In this document: piece by piece, positions 45,001 to 53,787 of the stretch
How the letters are laid out: each line of letters opens with the position of its first letter
How positions within the stretch are numbered: position 1 is the first letter of the stretch
DNA from: Glaciecola sp. 33A
Lineage (GTDB): Bacteria > Pseudomonadota > Gammaproteobacteria > Enterobacterales > Alteromonadaceae
Assembly: GCF_002836745.1 (NCBI RefSeq)
Contig: NZ_PJAR01000030.1
Coordinates: 1 to 64,000, forward strand
Direction: 5' to 3'
DNA length: 64,000 nucleotides
Program-made: the position numbers and the translations under genes
Notes under the pieces: model-generated
Seen by the model: only the letters and a program-made list of their open reading frames with translations
The model's database searches: none
Told to the model about the DNA's origin: nothing

Positions 45001-48000
45001 AAAACCCTCAAGTAGTGCGTAATCAACTTCCCTTACAAGCTCATTCTTTTGAATGCTTTCATACTCATAACGACCATTGTACTGCTTCACAAGCGTTGAA
45101 ATGCGCTGCACTTTGCTTAAGCGCTTGCTTAGGTTCTCCATCGCAACTGGCAACAATTCATTATTAATGGCAATTAACGCTACGCTTCTTGCGCTGTCCC
45201 GATTCACATAGCTGAGTTTACCATCCGCTTTGTAGCCAAGGAGATAGGGCGATGGTGAATATAAAAAGCGTGCAGATGTGCCGACCGAACGCCCCCCAGA
45301 TGCCTCGAAGCCTTTAGTTTGCAGCATCACACTGTAGGTCCCTTTGGTAAACCGGGTTAAATCAATAGGCACAATCGCTTGACCATCTGCATTGGTTTTT
45401 TGCTGCTCCAAGGTTTCATTAATCCGTGATAGACCGTCGGTGCTGTCATTTTTCAATTGGGGTGAGTAAAATGTCACGTTTTTGTATTCTTCAAAGACGA
45501 ATTGAATCGGCAATAAGACCAGTTCGCTAGCCACTTTACGCGCTTGTGCAGGGACACCGAAAAGATTGTTCAGGGTGACTTCGTTAGTCAGCGTTGATGA
45601 TGTTGTCCAGCCCTTGTTTGGTAACCCTTTTACTTGGCTGGTAATGGCCATAGTGTCAGCTTGAAACGCTTCAATAGCGAAGTTTACTGAGCCCACTTGA
45701 CGGTCTCTTTTACTACTAGCGTTGTCGCGATCTCTTAGCAAGTGCAAACTGGCGGTGTAAGTTCCCGTGTTGAAACGCTTCTTTGTGATAAAGGAGGCAT
45801 CCACAAATCCAAATTGGGCAAGTTTGATCTTTTCAACATAAACTTCTGTGTACTGGGCATCTCGAACCACTAGTTCAAGTGGGATATTACCTAAGTTCTG
45901 CAGATTTTTGCCCTTTACAATCATACCAATATTAACTGTTTCACCGGGACGATAAATACCGCGATCAGTGAACATATAAGCATTCACACGCTCATTATCA
46001 GAAAAATAAGCATATTCGCCGCCAACATTAAAACGCGAGTAATTTATTTGCCGGGTATAACGATTATAAGGAATAAACGACACATCGCCTTTTTGTTTTA
46101 CGACGTAAACCACCGGCTGCTGTTCGCGCTCATAGCCCTTTGCTGATGGAAAAGTAACATGACCAAGGTTATCGGTGATCTTACTGAACAGTTTGGTGCC
46201 GTTTTTGGCAATCAATTCAATCTGAGCACCAGCAACAGGTGCCCCCGACGTTATTGACTGCACAAATATATCTTGGCTTTCATCTTGGCTGGTTTTCACA
46301 ATAACGCCAAGGTCAGTCACTAAAACAAGCAGCTTGTCACTGACCCCATAAATTTCACGATTTCGCTTTTTATCCCATGCTTTTATTTCAACAAAAAACA
46401 GACCCAGCCCACCCTCCAAATTTGATACTAGGGCGTTCAAATCAACTGAAGCATAGTTTGCCGTTTTTAGGTCGTCGCTATTTGCGTTCATACTGATAAG
46501 TTGAGTATTAAATTGAGCTAGGTTGGTTTCGTTAAAGCGCCAGTTATAAAAACTAGGGTTGCTAATATCACCCTGTGTTTGTGACACCAAATGATAGAGT
46601 TCATCGTCAATGACTTTGCCTATACTGACTTGAACGTATTCGATACCTCGCGTTGAAAATGCCAAGCGCTGGTCTTTACTGTGAGTTAATACAGAACCCT
46701 CACCAGCAATGATAATTTCTTGTGGATATTTGGGAGCGACTAAAATACGATCAAAAAAAGCACGCTGAACAAAACCATTGGCAGAAGTTAAGCCCTCCTC
46801 CAGTTTCAAATACAACTGACGCCCTGCTTGCACATCTACTTTAAGTTGATAATTTTTAGCGTTATCTGAGGCGTTAGGCATTAATACATAATCTACTTTT
46901 TGAGCACTATTTAATACTTTAGTAGTCACTTCCCTTGGCCCTTGCCAATAACTCTTGCCGTTTTTATCTGACTCTTTTGGTAGCAGATACAGCGTAAATT
47001 TGCTAACTAATTCCTGACGTTCAATGGCGTCAGTAAAGCCAAGCAATACGAACTGCTCAGGCTCATCATCTAGGTTACGCAGCACTTTCATCTCTGACTG
47101 CTCTACCTTCAGATAACTGTATAAGTCAGGTACCATTACTTTGCTTTGATAGGCTGTGGTTGTTGCTTCACCACCGTAAATACTTTTAATACCTTGGCTA
47201 AACTTAATTTCTACAATGCGAGGTCGGTCAGGTAGCGTACCCACATCCAGAGTGGCCGTGGCAGAGAGCAAATCATCGCTAAAACTCAGCGTATGCAGTT
47301 GCGCTTTACCTAACTTGTTAGCCTCAACCTGATATGCCATAGATAAGGCCTGTTCTACACTTTGTTTATCGACTGGGTAATTAAATGCAATTTCTATGTA
47401 AACTTGCTTTAGCTTGTCCTCAACACTTAATTCAAATTCACTGATTTCAATCCTGCCTTGCAATGGCCGCGTAATAAAACTAAATTCATCGTCGGTGAAT
47501 TTGTCTTTGCTCTCGAACACTTCTGGTGCAAAACTGACTTCGTACTCTTGTCCTGCTGGCCAAGGGGTTTCAGGTATAAAAATCAGTGTTCTATCGTTTC
47601 CCCAGCGCCATTTCCCCGTTTTATGTGGACTCAGCTTAATACCTGTTTTGACTTCCCCACCAATTAAATCTATCGGCGCAACTGAAGGATATTGAATTGT
47701 CATAATAGATGGTGTTGATGCAATTTGGGTATTTCGCAGAAGCTCTGGCGCAGCATTAGATGGCATTTGCTCAGTTATTTCAGGTGAATAGTCATTGCTG
47801 GTGTAGGCAAACTCGATATAAAGTGCTGGCACTGGATTCTTGTTACTTTGGCCCTCTAGATTATTGCCATCTTCATCATGGGACTCCAACTCACCTGAAA
47901 GTTCTGGGATAGTAATGACAGCATCGACCAATATAGGCTCAGGCAAACGTTGATAATAATCATAAACGTTGTAAGTAGCCCCACCTAAAAAAATAATAAC

Positions 48001-48168
48001 GAGGCTCTGAGCGACAAATTTAACTGGGCTTTGCTTGCGCAAATTATCCAGATAGGCCAACCATGTAGGTATTGACCAATCAACTTTGCCAAATAGCACT
48101 ACCAGAATTTTGCCGACGACGACAAAAGGAAAGCTCAGTGTTTTGAATAGAAATTGCATGCGCTTCAT
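42070..48168 (-). CDS. Bacterial alpha-2-macroglobulin
   Basis: 2032 residues. It carries MG domains, a bait-type region and a thioester site, YPHGCTEQIVSQVF (CTEQ near residue 1539), then a thioester/complement-like helical domain and a C-terminal receptor-like region. The protease that cleaves the bait would be trapped covalently by the thioester in the periplasm. Unlike E. coli YfhM it lacks a lipobox; instead there is a hydrophobic N-terminus (about 1-28) and a second helix near 53-70, so it is anchored through the membrane. Also longer than YfhM (about 1650). Adjacent to pbpC. Confidence 0.93.
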   Translation of the reverse strand: MKRMQFLFKTLSFPFVVVGKILVVLFGKVDWSIPTWLAYLDNLRKQSPVKFVAQSLVIIFLGGATYNVYDYYQRLPEPILVDAVITIPELSGELESHDEDGNNLEGQSNKNPVPALYIEFAYTSNDYSPEITEQMPSNAAPELLRNTQIASTPSIMTIQYPSVAPIDLIGGEVKTGIKLSPHKTGKWRWGNDRTLIFIPETPWPAGQEYEVSFAPEVFESKDKFTDDEFSFITRPLQGRIEISEFELSVEDKLKQVYIEIAFNYPVDKQSVEQALSMAYQVEANKLGKAQLHTLSFSDDLLSATATLDVGTLPDRPRIVEIKFSQGIKSIYGGEATTTAYQSKVMVPDLYSYLKVEQSEMKVLRNLDDEPEQFVLLGFTDAIERQELVSKFTLYLLPKESDKNGKSYWQGPREVTTKVLNSAQKVDYVLMPNASDNAKNYQLKVDVQAGRQLYLKLEEGLTSANGFVQRAFFDRILVAPKYPQEIIIAGEGSVLTHSKDQRLAFSTRGIEYVQVSIGKVIDDELYHLVSQTQGDISNPSFYNWRFNETNLAQFNTQLISMNANSDDLKTANYASVDLNALVSNLEGGLGLFFVEIKAWDKKRNREIYGVSDKLLVLVTDLGVIVKTSQDESQDIFVQSITSGAPVAGAQIELIAKNGTKLFSKITDNLGHVTFPSAKGYEREQQPVVYVVKQKGDVSFIPYNRYTRQINYSRFNVGGEYAYFSDNERVNAYMFTDRGIYRPGETVNIGMIVKGKNLQNLGNIPLELVVRDAQYTEVYVEKIKLAQFGFVDASFITKKRFNTGTYTASLHLLRDRDNASSKRDRQVGSVNFAIEAFQADTMAITSQVKGLPNKGWTTSSTLTNEVTLNNLFGVPAQARKVASELVLLPIQFVFEEYKNVTFYSPQLKNDSTDGLSRINETLEQQKTNADGQAIVPIDLTRFTKGTYSVMLQTKGFEASGGRSVGTSARFLYSPSPYLLGYKADGKLSYVNRDSARSVALIAINNELLPVAMENLSKRLSKVQRISTLVKQYNGRYEYESIQKNELVREVDYALLEGFDELALDTSEAGTFVVDILTADGELLLSLEYTVVGATNDSGQLDKNAELKVTFEQGDYQEGDTIELSIQAPYAGSGLISIESYKLHTFKWFTSDTKSSVQVITIPKGIEGNAYVNVAFVRDIASKEIFTSPLSYAVVPFSIDRSKRVLDLDLTIEDIVQPGQPMTIDLDVSEDARVAVFAVDLGILQVASYRTPDPLAYFLKKRALNVRTMQILDLILPDFALSQMLSAAGGDMFADAIMSEEQMATGRRIKRSQNPFEREVQDPAVFWSGVVIAKKGRNTYTFDVPNDFAGGLRVMAIAVGEQTMGRAQQNTIVRGPFVLTPNVLNHAAPGDEFDITLNVANVVKDSLNNAAIEIQVSTSKHISIVGSDGAQIQLSENQEEAIRFRVKANDFLGGAKINFDVKTTDASGKTWHSTATATLSVRPAMPFVVNITTGVASNGKIAIDTPLKLLAPESNQLVKASTSPLVIAEGLSAYLAQYPHGCTEQIVSQVFPLVGLSNLAKYAPENETVALQFAQAISKLRQRQSYAGGFSYWPSAQDNDIDVTLYVMHFLIEAKALGYLVPQDMLASGLGYLDDAAANFVRSSGSNSSASLSLLTLRKHAQGIYLLTRSGVVTSNLLIDLVSTLNKQHKAAWRKDILSAYIAASYALMQQDKEARQLISEYDLSDQSELLKQSFAGLAPRLKLDAQYLFLVATHFPEHLKVISGQAILNITQAIYKGQYNTISAAYSTLALGAYHSAIYSGASNDDSQLATKSVNILNDELEKIDRKITFIASIMQKQMPLEVAYQPFATASYPIGTERVEATVQRTALQNFGGLYYVNMQAGYPAELLSEAKTNGIEVQRAFINKNGEIATNIKQGDEITVRLRVRSTQLKNIANMAIVDLLPGGFNVIRESVNRRSGVWQSDYIDVREDRIIFYGNITNRVTEMTYKVKVTAAGNFKVPASFAEAMYDRSLTGYSAASTVKVTALGKSDDNF

Positions 48169-48210
48169 CCTAGAATGCGAGGTTGTTTAAGACCTAAAAG
48201 AGGTCATCTT

Positions 48211-49449
48211 TCAATTTTTGAAGGTGTTTAATTCACTATTATCTACAAGCTGGGTTTTGCGCTGATAATGCAATTGGATCAGGAGTATCAGCGATAGCAA
48301 AATTGGTATGCAGGCAACACTCGCATAGGCGCCAAAATCTGCGTTGAATAAGAACACTGCTGAGACTAATAATTTTAGCCATTCGAGCCAAATAGCGATC
48401 CGTTGATTCTCCATGAGCCAAGCCACATTAATACTCGACACAATCACAACAAAGGAAATACCTAACTGATAACTCACACTTAACGTATTTGCATTGATCA
48501 ACAAATAAAGCGCGAGCAATGAAATAATGACATATTGCAGCAAACAGTAGATTTTAGTTATTAACGAAATCTCTGTTTGATACGCTGAAAATTGACTCAA
48601 ATCTGCTCGAGCAAGCGGGAATTTCTGACTCACATCATCTGGCCGCCACCCTGTTCTGCCAAACCAAACCTTGAATTTTTCAGACCATTTTTGTGTATAT
48701 AAACTGTCTTGTATGAGCTGCTTATAAACTTGGATGTTCGCGTAAAACGGGTTCCAACTTTTTAATGCTTTACGCACACCATAAATCGGTTTCTCATGGT
48801 CTAATTCGTCTTGATACGAACCAAAAAAACGATCCCAAATAATAAATACACCGCCATAGTTGCGGTCAAGATATACCTGATTTTGTGCGTGATGAACTCG
48901 GTGGTTAGAGGGTGTCACCATAAACCATTCAATGAATCCTAACTTACCAACATGGCGAGTATGAACCCAAAACTGATAAACTAAATTAATAGAAGCAACG
49001 GAAACCAGTAAAATCGGGTCAACACCGAAAAATGCTAACGGTAGGAAAAAGATAAAATTGAAAAAACTACCGGATGATTGTCTTAGGGCCGTGGTTAAAT
49101 TGTATTCTTCACTGGAATGATGAACCACATGTGCAGCCCAGAAAAAACTCATTTCATGACCAAATCGGTGATTCCAATAATATAAAAAATCATAGATGAC
49201 GAATACAGCAAACCAAACCGACATTGATTGCTGCAGTTCCAACAACGCAAAGTGCTCATAGAGTAAGATGTAAATGGTGAAAGGCACAAGGTTTTTCATG
49301 ACGCCCATAATACGGCTTAAGCCACCAATACTGAGACTAGTAATGGCGTCATTGAGACGGTAATAATCTGTTTTTTTTACTTTTTCCGCAATGAGTTCAG
49401 CGGCAATTAACAGAAAAAATACAGGTATAGCAAAAAGGATAATGTTCAT
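48211..49449 (-). CDS. Sterol desaturase/fatty acid hydroxylase family protein
   Basis: 412 residues with several membrane helices. The di-iron histidine boxes are visible: HRFGHEMSFFWAAHVVHHSSEEYN (HxxxH and HxxHH) and NHRVHHA near residue 180. The C-terminal 120 residues form extra helices. It should hydroxylate or desaturate a lipid at the membrane with O2; the natural substrate in bacteria of this group is unknown. It ends 42 bp before the alpha-2-macroglobulin start on the same strand and could be cotranscribed. Confidence 0.87.
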   Translation of the reverse strand: MNIILFAIPVFFLLIAAELIAEKVKKTDYYRLNDAITSLSIGGLSRIMGVMKNLVPFTIYILLYEHFALLELQQSMSVWFAVFVIYDFLYYWNHRFGHEMSFFWAAHVVHHSSEEYNLTTALRQSSGSFFNFIFFLPLAFFGVDPILLVSVASINLVYQFWVHTRHVGKLGFIEWFMVTPSNHRVHHAQNQVYLDRNYGGVFIIWDRFFGSYQDELDHEKPIYGVRKALKSWNPFYANIQVYKQLIQDSLYTQKWSEKFKVWFGRTGWRPDDVSQKFPLARADLSQFSAYQTEISLITKIYCLLQYVIISLLALYLLINANTLSVSYQLGISFVVIVSSINVAWLMENQRIAIWLEWLKLLVSAVFLFNADFGAYASVACIPILLSLILLIQLHYQRKTQLVDNSELNTFKN

Positions 49450-49638
49450 ACGTACACCAAGTTAAACACATAGCTATACTAGTGTTGATAACGCAGTTAA
49501 GTCAAATGGCTTTATCGCAATTTCAATTCTTTGTAACACCGTTGGTTTAATTGACTAATGTTTAGTGGAATATGGCTTTTTTATCCTTACTTTATGTAGA
49601 TGAAAAAAAATAAATCAATAAAAACAATAATTTAAGAA

Positions 49639-49655
49639 TTGGCATACTGAATGCA
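49639..49655 (+). promoter_or_regulatory. Sigma-54 (RpoN) promoter candidate
   Basis: TTGGCATACTGAATGCA matches the -24/-12 consensus TTGGCACRNNNNTTGCA with GG and GC at the exact spacing (10 bases between) and two mismatches. The start of transcription would fall near 49665, about 70 bases before the chosen ATG of the repeat lipoprotein at 49734. A sigma-54 activator gene lies 6.5 kb away at 56209; whether it acts here is unknown. Confidence 0.55.
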
Positions 49656-49733
49656 AAGCAATGGAAAATACAAGGTTTTATGATGAATAAGACCAATACA
49701 ATACACATTCGCACATCAATTACGGAGTTAGCC

Positions 49734-50426
49734 ATGATTAACCAGATTCGTCGCCCTATTTACTCGTTTATAGGAATAACCCTTTTCAGCTTCACACTCA
49801 GTGGCTGTATTATTCACGTTAATGCCAAATATAAAGACTCGGATGCTGACACTGCAATTTACTCGTCAGATGTGAAGTCGACCAATAAGAGCGTTGAAGT
49901 CGGTGCAGGAAGAACCGTACAAGACGTAGGTTCAGTTAATGGCAGTGTTGTTATACAAGACAAGGTGACCGCTGCGCGTGTAAGCACTACAAACGGCAGC
50001 ATTTCTATAGGCGACAATGTTAAGGTAGATTCGGTGAACGGCGTTAATGGTCAAATTGAGATAGGCGAAGGCTTTGTGGCAGAACAAAATGTGAGTACCG
50101 TTAATGGCCAAATAAAGATACAAGAACAAGGTCAAATTGGCGGTGAGTTATCAACCGTAAACGGCGACATTTCGATAAGTGATGTAATTGTTGAAACGGA
50201 TATTGTTACTGCAAACGGAAATGTGACACTAAGAGACGGAAGTCTCGTGAAAGGCGACATTTATTTTAGTGGTCGCTCCAATCAAAAGTATAACAAAAAC
50301 TATCCTGTGCTTTACATCAGCGCGGATTCCAACGTTGAAGGCGATATTATTCTTGAACGTCCAGTTGAGTTAGTACTTGAGAACGAGAGCTTAAAAAGTA
50401 AAGTTAAGCGCCTGTATAAAGACTGA
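49734..50426 (+). CDS. Lipoprotein with NG-repeat beta-structure
   Basis: About 230 residues with a lipoprotein signal peptide and lipobox LSGC (Cys near residue 24). The mature part has about six tandem degenerate repeats of roughly 18-20 residues, each with an NG turn (SVNGSVVI, TTNGSISI, GVNGQIEI, TVNGQIKI, TVNGDISI, TANGNVTL), predicting a right-handed beta-helix or adhesin-like stack, as in DUF4097/bactofilin-like proteins. I chose ATG at 49734, which has GGAG about 6 bases upstream and yields a proper lipoprotein signal; the frame is open to 49680. A sigma-54 promoter candidate lies upstream. Function unknown. Confidence 0.75.
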   Translation: MINQIRRPIYSFIGITLFSFTLSGCIIHVNAKYKDSDADTAIYSSDVKSTNKSVEVGAGRTVQDVGSVNGSVVIQDKVTAARVSTTNGSISIGDNVKVDSVNGVNGQIEIGEGFVAEQNVSTVNGQIKIQEQGQIGGELSTVNGDISISDVIVETDIVTANGNVTLRDGSLVKGDIYFSGRSNQKYNKNYPVLYISADSNVEGDIILERPVELVLENESLKSKVKRLYKD

Positions 50427-50497
50427 TAGTTGATTGCCCGCACAGGGAAGTCATGCTCTTGACATTGAAGCGGATGCTTTTATAGCATCTACTTCCT

Positions 50498-50971
50498 TTA
50501 TAGCAGCCACTGCTCGTCTATAGTAACAAACTCTGAACTGGCATTTATCAACGAATTAGCGGTTAAGTTACGCACCCCAAAAACGATTGTTTTGCAACTA
50601 TACTGTTGTCGTGTTTTGGTCAGCAAGCGATCAAAATCACCATCACCGGACAACAGAATAATCGTGTCAACATGAGGCGCAACCTCCAATATATCGATTG
50701 TAATACCAACATCCCAATCGCCTTTTGCAGAGCCATCAGAGCGCTGTATAAAAGGTTTGAGCTTTACGTCAAAACCAATATGACGCAGGGCACTTTGAAA
50801 CTTTTGTTGCTGCGCGTCGCCGCGATCAATGGCATAAGCAAAGGCATTGACAATCTCATAATCATTCGCAATGGATTGCCAAAAGTGACGGTAATTAAAA
50901 GAGCGAGAAAATGTCTGTTTAGTGGTGTAGTAGATGTTTTGTACATCAACAAAAATAGCGGCTTTTTGCAC
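50498..50971 (-). CDS. NYN (PIN-like) domain protein
   Basis: About 157 residues of the NYN/LabA-like family: AAIFVDVQNIYY, NAFAYAIDRGDAQQQKFQSAL, GSAKGDWDVGITIDIL and the acidic motif IILLSGDGDFDRLL, which carry the conserved aspartates of a PIN-type ribonuclease fold. It may cut RNA in the cytosol. I take GTG at 50971 (AAGGG ribosome site 7 bases upstream) over the longer frame to 51022, whose extra residues would form an odd hydrophobic segment. Convergent with the upstream lipoprotein gene. Confidence 0.82.
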   Translation of the reverse strand: MQKAAIFVDVQNIYYTTKQTFSRSFNYRHFWQSIANDYEIVNAFAYAIDRGDAQQQKFQSALRHIGFDVKLKPFIQRSDGSAKGDWDVGITIDILEVAPHVDTIILLSGDGDFDRLLTKTRQQYSCKTIVFGVRNLTANSLINASSEFVTIDEQWLL

Positions 50972-51265
50972 TTCAATGCCCTTTATAATAAGAAGAAATG
51001 ACAACAAACCCAATAATAACACTAATCAGATTAAAACGTCTGACTAGGATAAAGTGGGTCATTTAAATGCCTATGCTTATTTCTCTTATACTGGGTTTTT
51101 AACCATAATAGTTTTTGCCACCTTATTATTACCTTCCAATTTGATGCTAGTAATAAACAAGGGCTTATCAATATTTAGTAAGGTGGACAAAACACAAAAT
51201 AGGCCAATAACTTGATTATTGAATGGAATGCTAAAAGTCTTTGTTGATGTATTAATATTGAGTAT

Positions 51266-51706
51266 TCAATTTTTCTGTGATCCTTCAAGTTCTCGCCACT
51301 CATCAAATCGTTTTTTAAAGACCGGCCCTAATTTATCATACGTCTCCCAGCTATCCTCTATGTGATAAAGAGTTTCAGCATCAGAGCCCACAGCAGTTTC
51401 GTAGTCAGAATAAAATGGGGAACTTTCGTCGTTATAATAATACAAAGCGAAAAGGTTCCCTTGGGTATTGAGATCTTCATCAGTAAACTTTTCATCACAG
51501 TTGTCAACAAACCATGCTGCAGGTGATTGTTGTCTCGCCGCAAGCTCATTTAACGCGTCCGGAAATTCATCTAAATGTAAACTCCCAGCAAGGTCATTTA
51601 ATAGACACCAAGTAATAAACATTGCTATATGGGTTGCCCCATTTATAGGTTCTAGGTCACTTGGGAAGTCACCTCCATAATGCCAAGACGCGTCATCATA
51701 TTTCAC
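51266..51706 (-). CDS. Hypothetical cytosolic protein (DUF7832-like)
   Basis: 146 residues, acidic, no signal peptide or membrane helix. It begins MKYDDASWHYGGDFPSDL and contains GATHIAMFITWCLLNDLAG, a pattern seen in a widespread uncharacterised family often found as isolated accessory genes; the later sequence YHIEDSWETYDKLGPVFKKRFDEW agrees. No function is known. The family name is from memory and only moderately sure. It stands alone in a minus-strand patch with 240 bp of AT-rich DNA after it. Confidence 0.65.
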   Translation of the reverse strand: MKYDDASWHYGGDFPSDLEPINGATHIAMFITWCLLNDLAGSLHLDEFPDALNELAARQQSPAAWFVDNCDEKFTDEDLNTQGNLFALYYYNDESSPFYSDYETAVGSDAETLYHIEDSWETYDKLGPVFKKRFDEWRELEGSQKN

Positions 51707-51815
51707 TAAATCCTCCTTGAGGGGTAACGCTTAGCTCACCCAGGTAATAATTTGAAGGGTTTTTGAGATACTTTGCAAAAAAAGTGCAAAATTATGAGTC
51801 CGGTGTAGCGCTTGG

Positions 51816-52295
51816 TTATGCATCTGCTGCACCGCTAAATCCTGCGCCAAAGACGAGTTTTGTCAGTGCCAACTGACTACGCAAGTAACCACTATATTTG
51901 GGTAGATAATCGCTGACGTCAGCGGTGCGGGAGTGATAGAAAATATGCATACTAACTGGAGGCAGAACGTAAGACTCTGGGTAGTTTTGGGTTGGGATAA
52001 ACGCCATTCGGAGGAGTGGAGCAACTGCCAAAAAGCCAACTAAGGGCAAGCCGCACGATCCACATGTACCTCGGCTCAGCGCTGGTGGGCGGCGGTATTT
52101 TTTGAACTGAATATTGTGGGCGTCGGGTAGTGATACGTTTTTTGCCCAGAGCAATGTTATGTCAGCGAACGGTGCGCTATAAACCGACTGGCAAATGGTG
52201 CAATGGCAAACGAACCTTGCAAACGGTCGACTGGTGATGCCTAACGCAGATTTTCCACAAGAACAGTTAAAGGTTTGGTTGGTCGATGTTGGCAC
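51816..52295 (-). CDS. GFA-family (CENP-V-like) zinc protein
   Basis: About 159 residues. The Cys pattern NCSCGKSALG, VCHCTICQSVYSAPF and GTCGSCGLPLVG matches the glutathione-dependent formaldehyde-activating (Gfa/CENP-V) family, which holds zinc by paired CxC/CxxC motifs. Despite the name, most members have no proven enzymatic role. I chose GTG at 52295, preceded by TTAGGAG at good spacing; the frame up to 52373 lacks family similarity. Confidence 0.78.
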   Translation of the reverse strand: MPTSTNQTFNCSCGKSALGITSRPFARFVCHCTICQSVYSAPFADITLLWAKNVSLPDAHNIQFKKYRRPPALSRGTCGSCGLPLVGFLAVAPLLRMAFIPTQNYPESYVLPPVSMHIFYHSRTADVSDYLPKYSGYLRSQLALTKLVFGAGFSGAADA

Positions 52296-53035
52296 GACTG
52301 ATCTCCTAATGCATATGCCGCAAGCAACTGCAGCTGTAATGGAGTTTGTTTTTGTGCGAGCATTTTTGCGCACGAAAACAAACGGAGTGTAAGCTGTCAG
52401 ATTGACTTGCTTTGTTATGAGCCTTTGACATAAAACGCGCTCGTGGTTGGTTCTTTGTAAGATTGGCCCAAGGTATCTAATAACCCATGAGCGAGCTCGA
52501 CGACCAAGCTTAACGTATCAAAGCACCCAAGACTTCATTGTGACCACGAAACATTGTCATTTCATAAACCCTCATAGTTAATTATTTTCAATAGCTTACC
52601 CTGTTTTTGATGAATATTTCTACCGTTTTCTGTGTGGTTACAATGCATGCAAAGTAACCGCGCGTGCTATTTTTATATCTTTTCATGTTAAACAATGACC
52701 TAACGCAATTTAACCTGCAAATAGATGTTGTTACTATGCAGGCATTGTAATAACACCAACACATCTATCCCTAAGTACATAAATTATATGGCCTGTAGGA
52801 CAATTTTCTCTCTTGTAAAACGTGGGTTACTGAACATGTTCAGTAACCACAATAATCTACGTTCTATTGATCAAGGACAAGGTAGCGACCGTTATTGTAT
52901 GAGCTAAATTATTCACATTGTTTTACCATGAACGTACAATTGTTTGCTTAAGATACGTCTACTTTGCGCGCTGCTACGCTGGCGTTATTAATAGAGCATA
53001 AATATCAAACCTTCACTTAAAATAAGAAACTGACT
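52296..53035. other. Non-coding stretch with a perfect palindrome
   Basis: No supported gene in about 740 bases. A short plus-strand frame (52725-52907) has no ribosome site and spans the palindrome listed separately at 52825-52848; I regard it as chance. The remaining sequence shows nothing recognisable. Confidence 0.5.
52825..52848. promoter_or_regulatory. 24-bp perfect palindrome, possible operator
   Basis: The arms GGTTACTGAACA and TGTTCAGTAACC are exact reverse complements with no loop. It lies 188 bases before cytochrome b561 and about 530 bases from the GFA gene start. No T-run follows, so an operator for a dimeric regulator is more likely than a terminator. I do not recognise it as a known box. 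Confidence 0.5.
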
Positions 53036-53578
53036 ATGCCCCAAAACGCCTCTCACTACCCCAACGCCTTGATTATTTTGCATTGGTTAACTTTTATTTT
53101 AATTGTTCTATCGTATGCTTCTATTGAAGGGCGTGAGTTTTTTGAACGCGGCACGGATATGCGCGATAACGCCAAATATATTCACTTCGTCGTCGGTTTA
53201 AGTATTTTATTAACCACCTTCGCTAGGATCATGTTTCGCCTTACCAGCATCGTCCCCGCTGCATTATCGAGTGGCCCACAATGGGTAATCAAGGCGACTA
53301 AACTCGGTCACTCTCTGATCTATTTATTTTTATTGGTAATGCCAATACTTGGTTGGCTAATAATCAGCGCAGAAGGTAAGTCAGTGGATATTTTTGGCAT
53401 GACGGTTCCCTCGTTAATTGCAGAGGACCCCGAGTTAGGAAAGACGCTGGAAGAAATACACGAAACAATAGGTAAATTTGGTTATGCGCTGCTAGGTGGA
53501 CATATGTTGATGGCGCTTTATCATCAGTATGTTTTGAAACAACAACTATTCAATCGCATGAAAATAACTCGACGTTAA
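53036..53578 (+). CDS. Cytochrome b561 family protein
   Basis: 180 residues with four membrane helices. Conserved histidines for two b-type haems are visible: ILHWLTFIL in helix 1, IHFVVGLSIL, LGHSLIYLFLLVMPILGW and LLGGHMLMALYHQYV in the last two helices. It carries electrons from quinol or cytoplasmic donors within the inner membrane. The start is ATG at 53036. It is monocistronic, with the palindrome at 52825 in its upstream region. Confidence 0.88.
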   Translation: MPQNASHYPNALIILHWLTFILIVLSYASIEGREFFERGTDMRDNAKYIHFVVGLSILLTTFARIMFRLTSIVPAALSSGPQWVIKATKLGHSLIYLFLLVMPILGWLIISAEGKSVDIFGMTVPSLIAEDPELGKTLEEIHETIGKFGYALLGGHMLMALYHQYVLKQQLFNRMKITRR

Positions 53579-53787
53579 TTAGGTAGCCTTATACTCTGCA
53601 CTATCCATACTAGCTGTCGAGCTGTTATTTAGTTTGATTCGTTGCTGATTGCTGAACCTCGGACAAATTTGTCTCTTGCCACTTACTAGTGTGCACACTC
53701 CTCCTGACTACCAACACAGAATAGTCAATTTGAACAAATTTAGACATCCGCCAATATGCGTAAAAGAAAATGTCTCAAAAAACTATA

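Noticed and set aside
48183-48205. Short hairpin (GACCT/AGGTC) between the hydroxylase and macroglobulin genes
   Set aside because: Only a 5-bp stem with no clear T-run, too weak to call a terminator.
52725-52907. 60-codon plus-strand frame
   Set aside because: No ribosome site, low-complexity translation, and it crosses the 24-bp palindrome.
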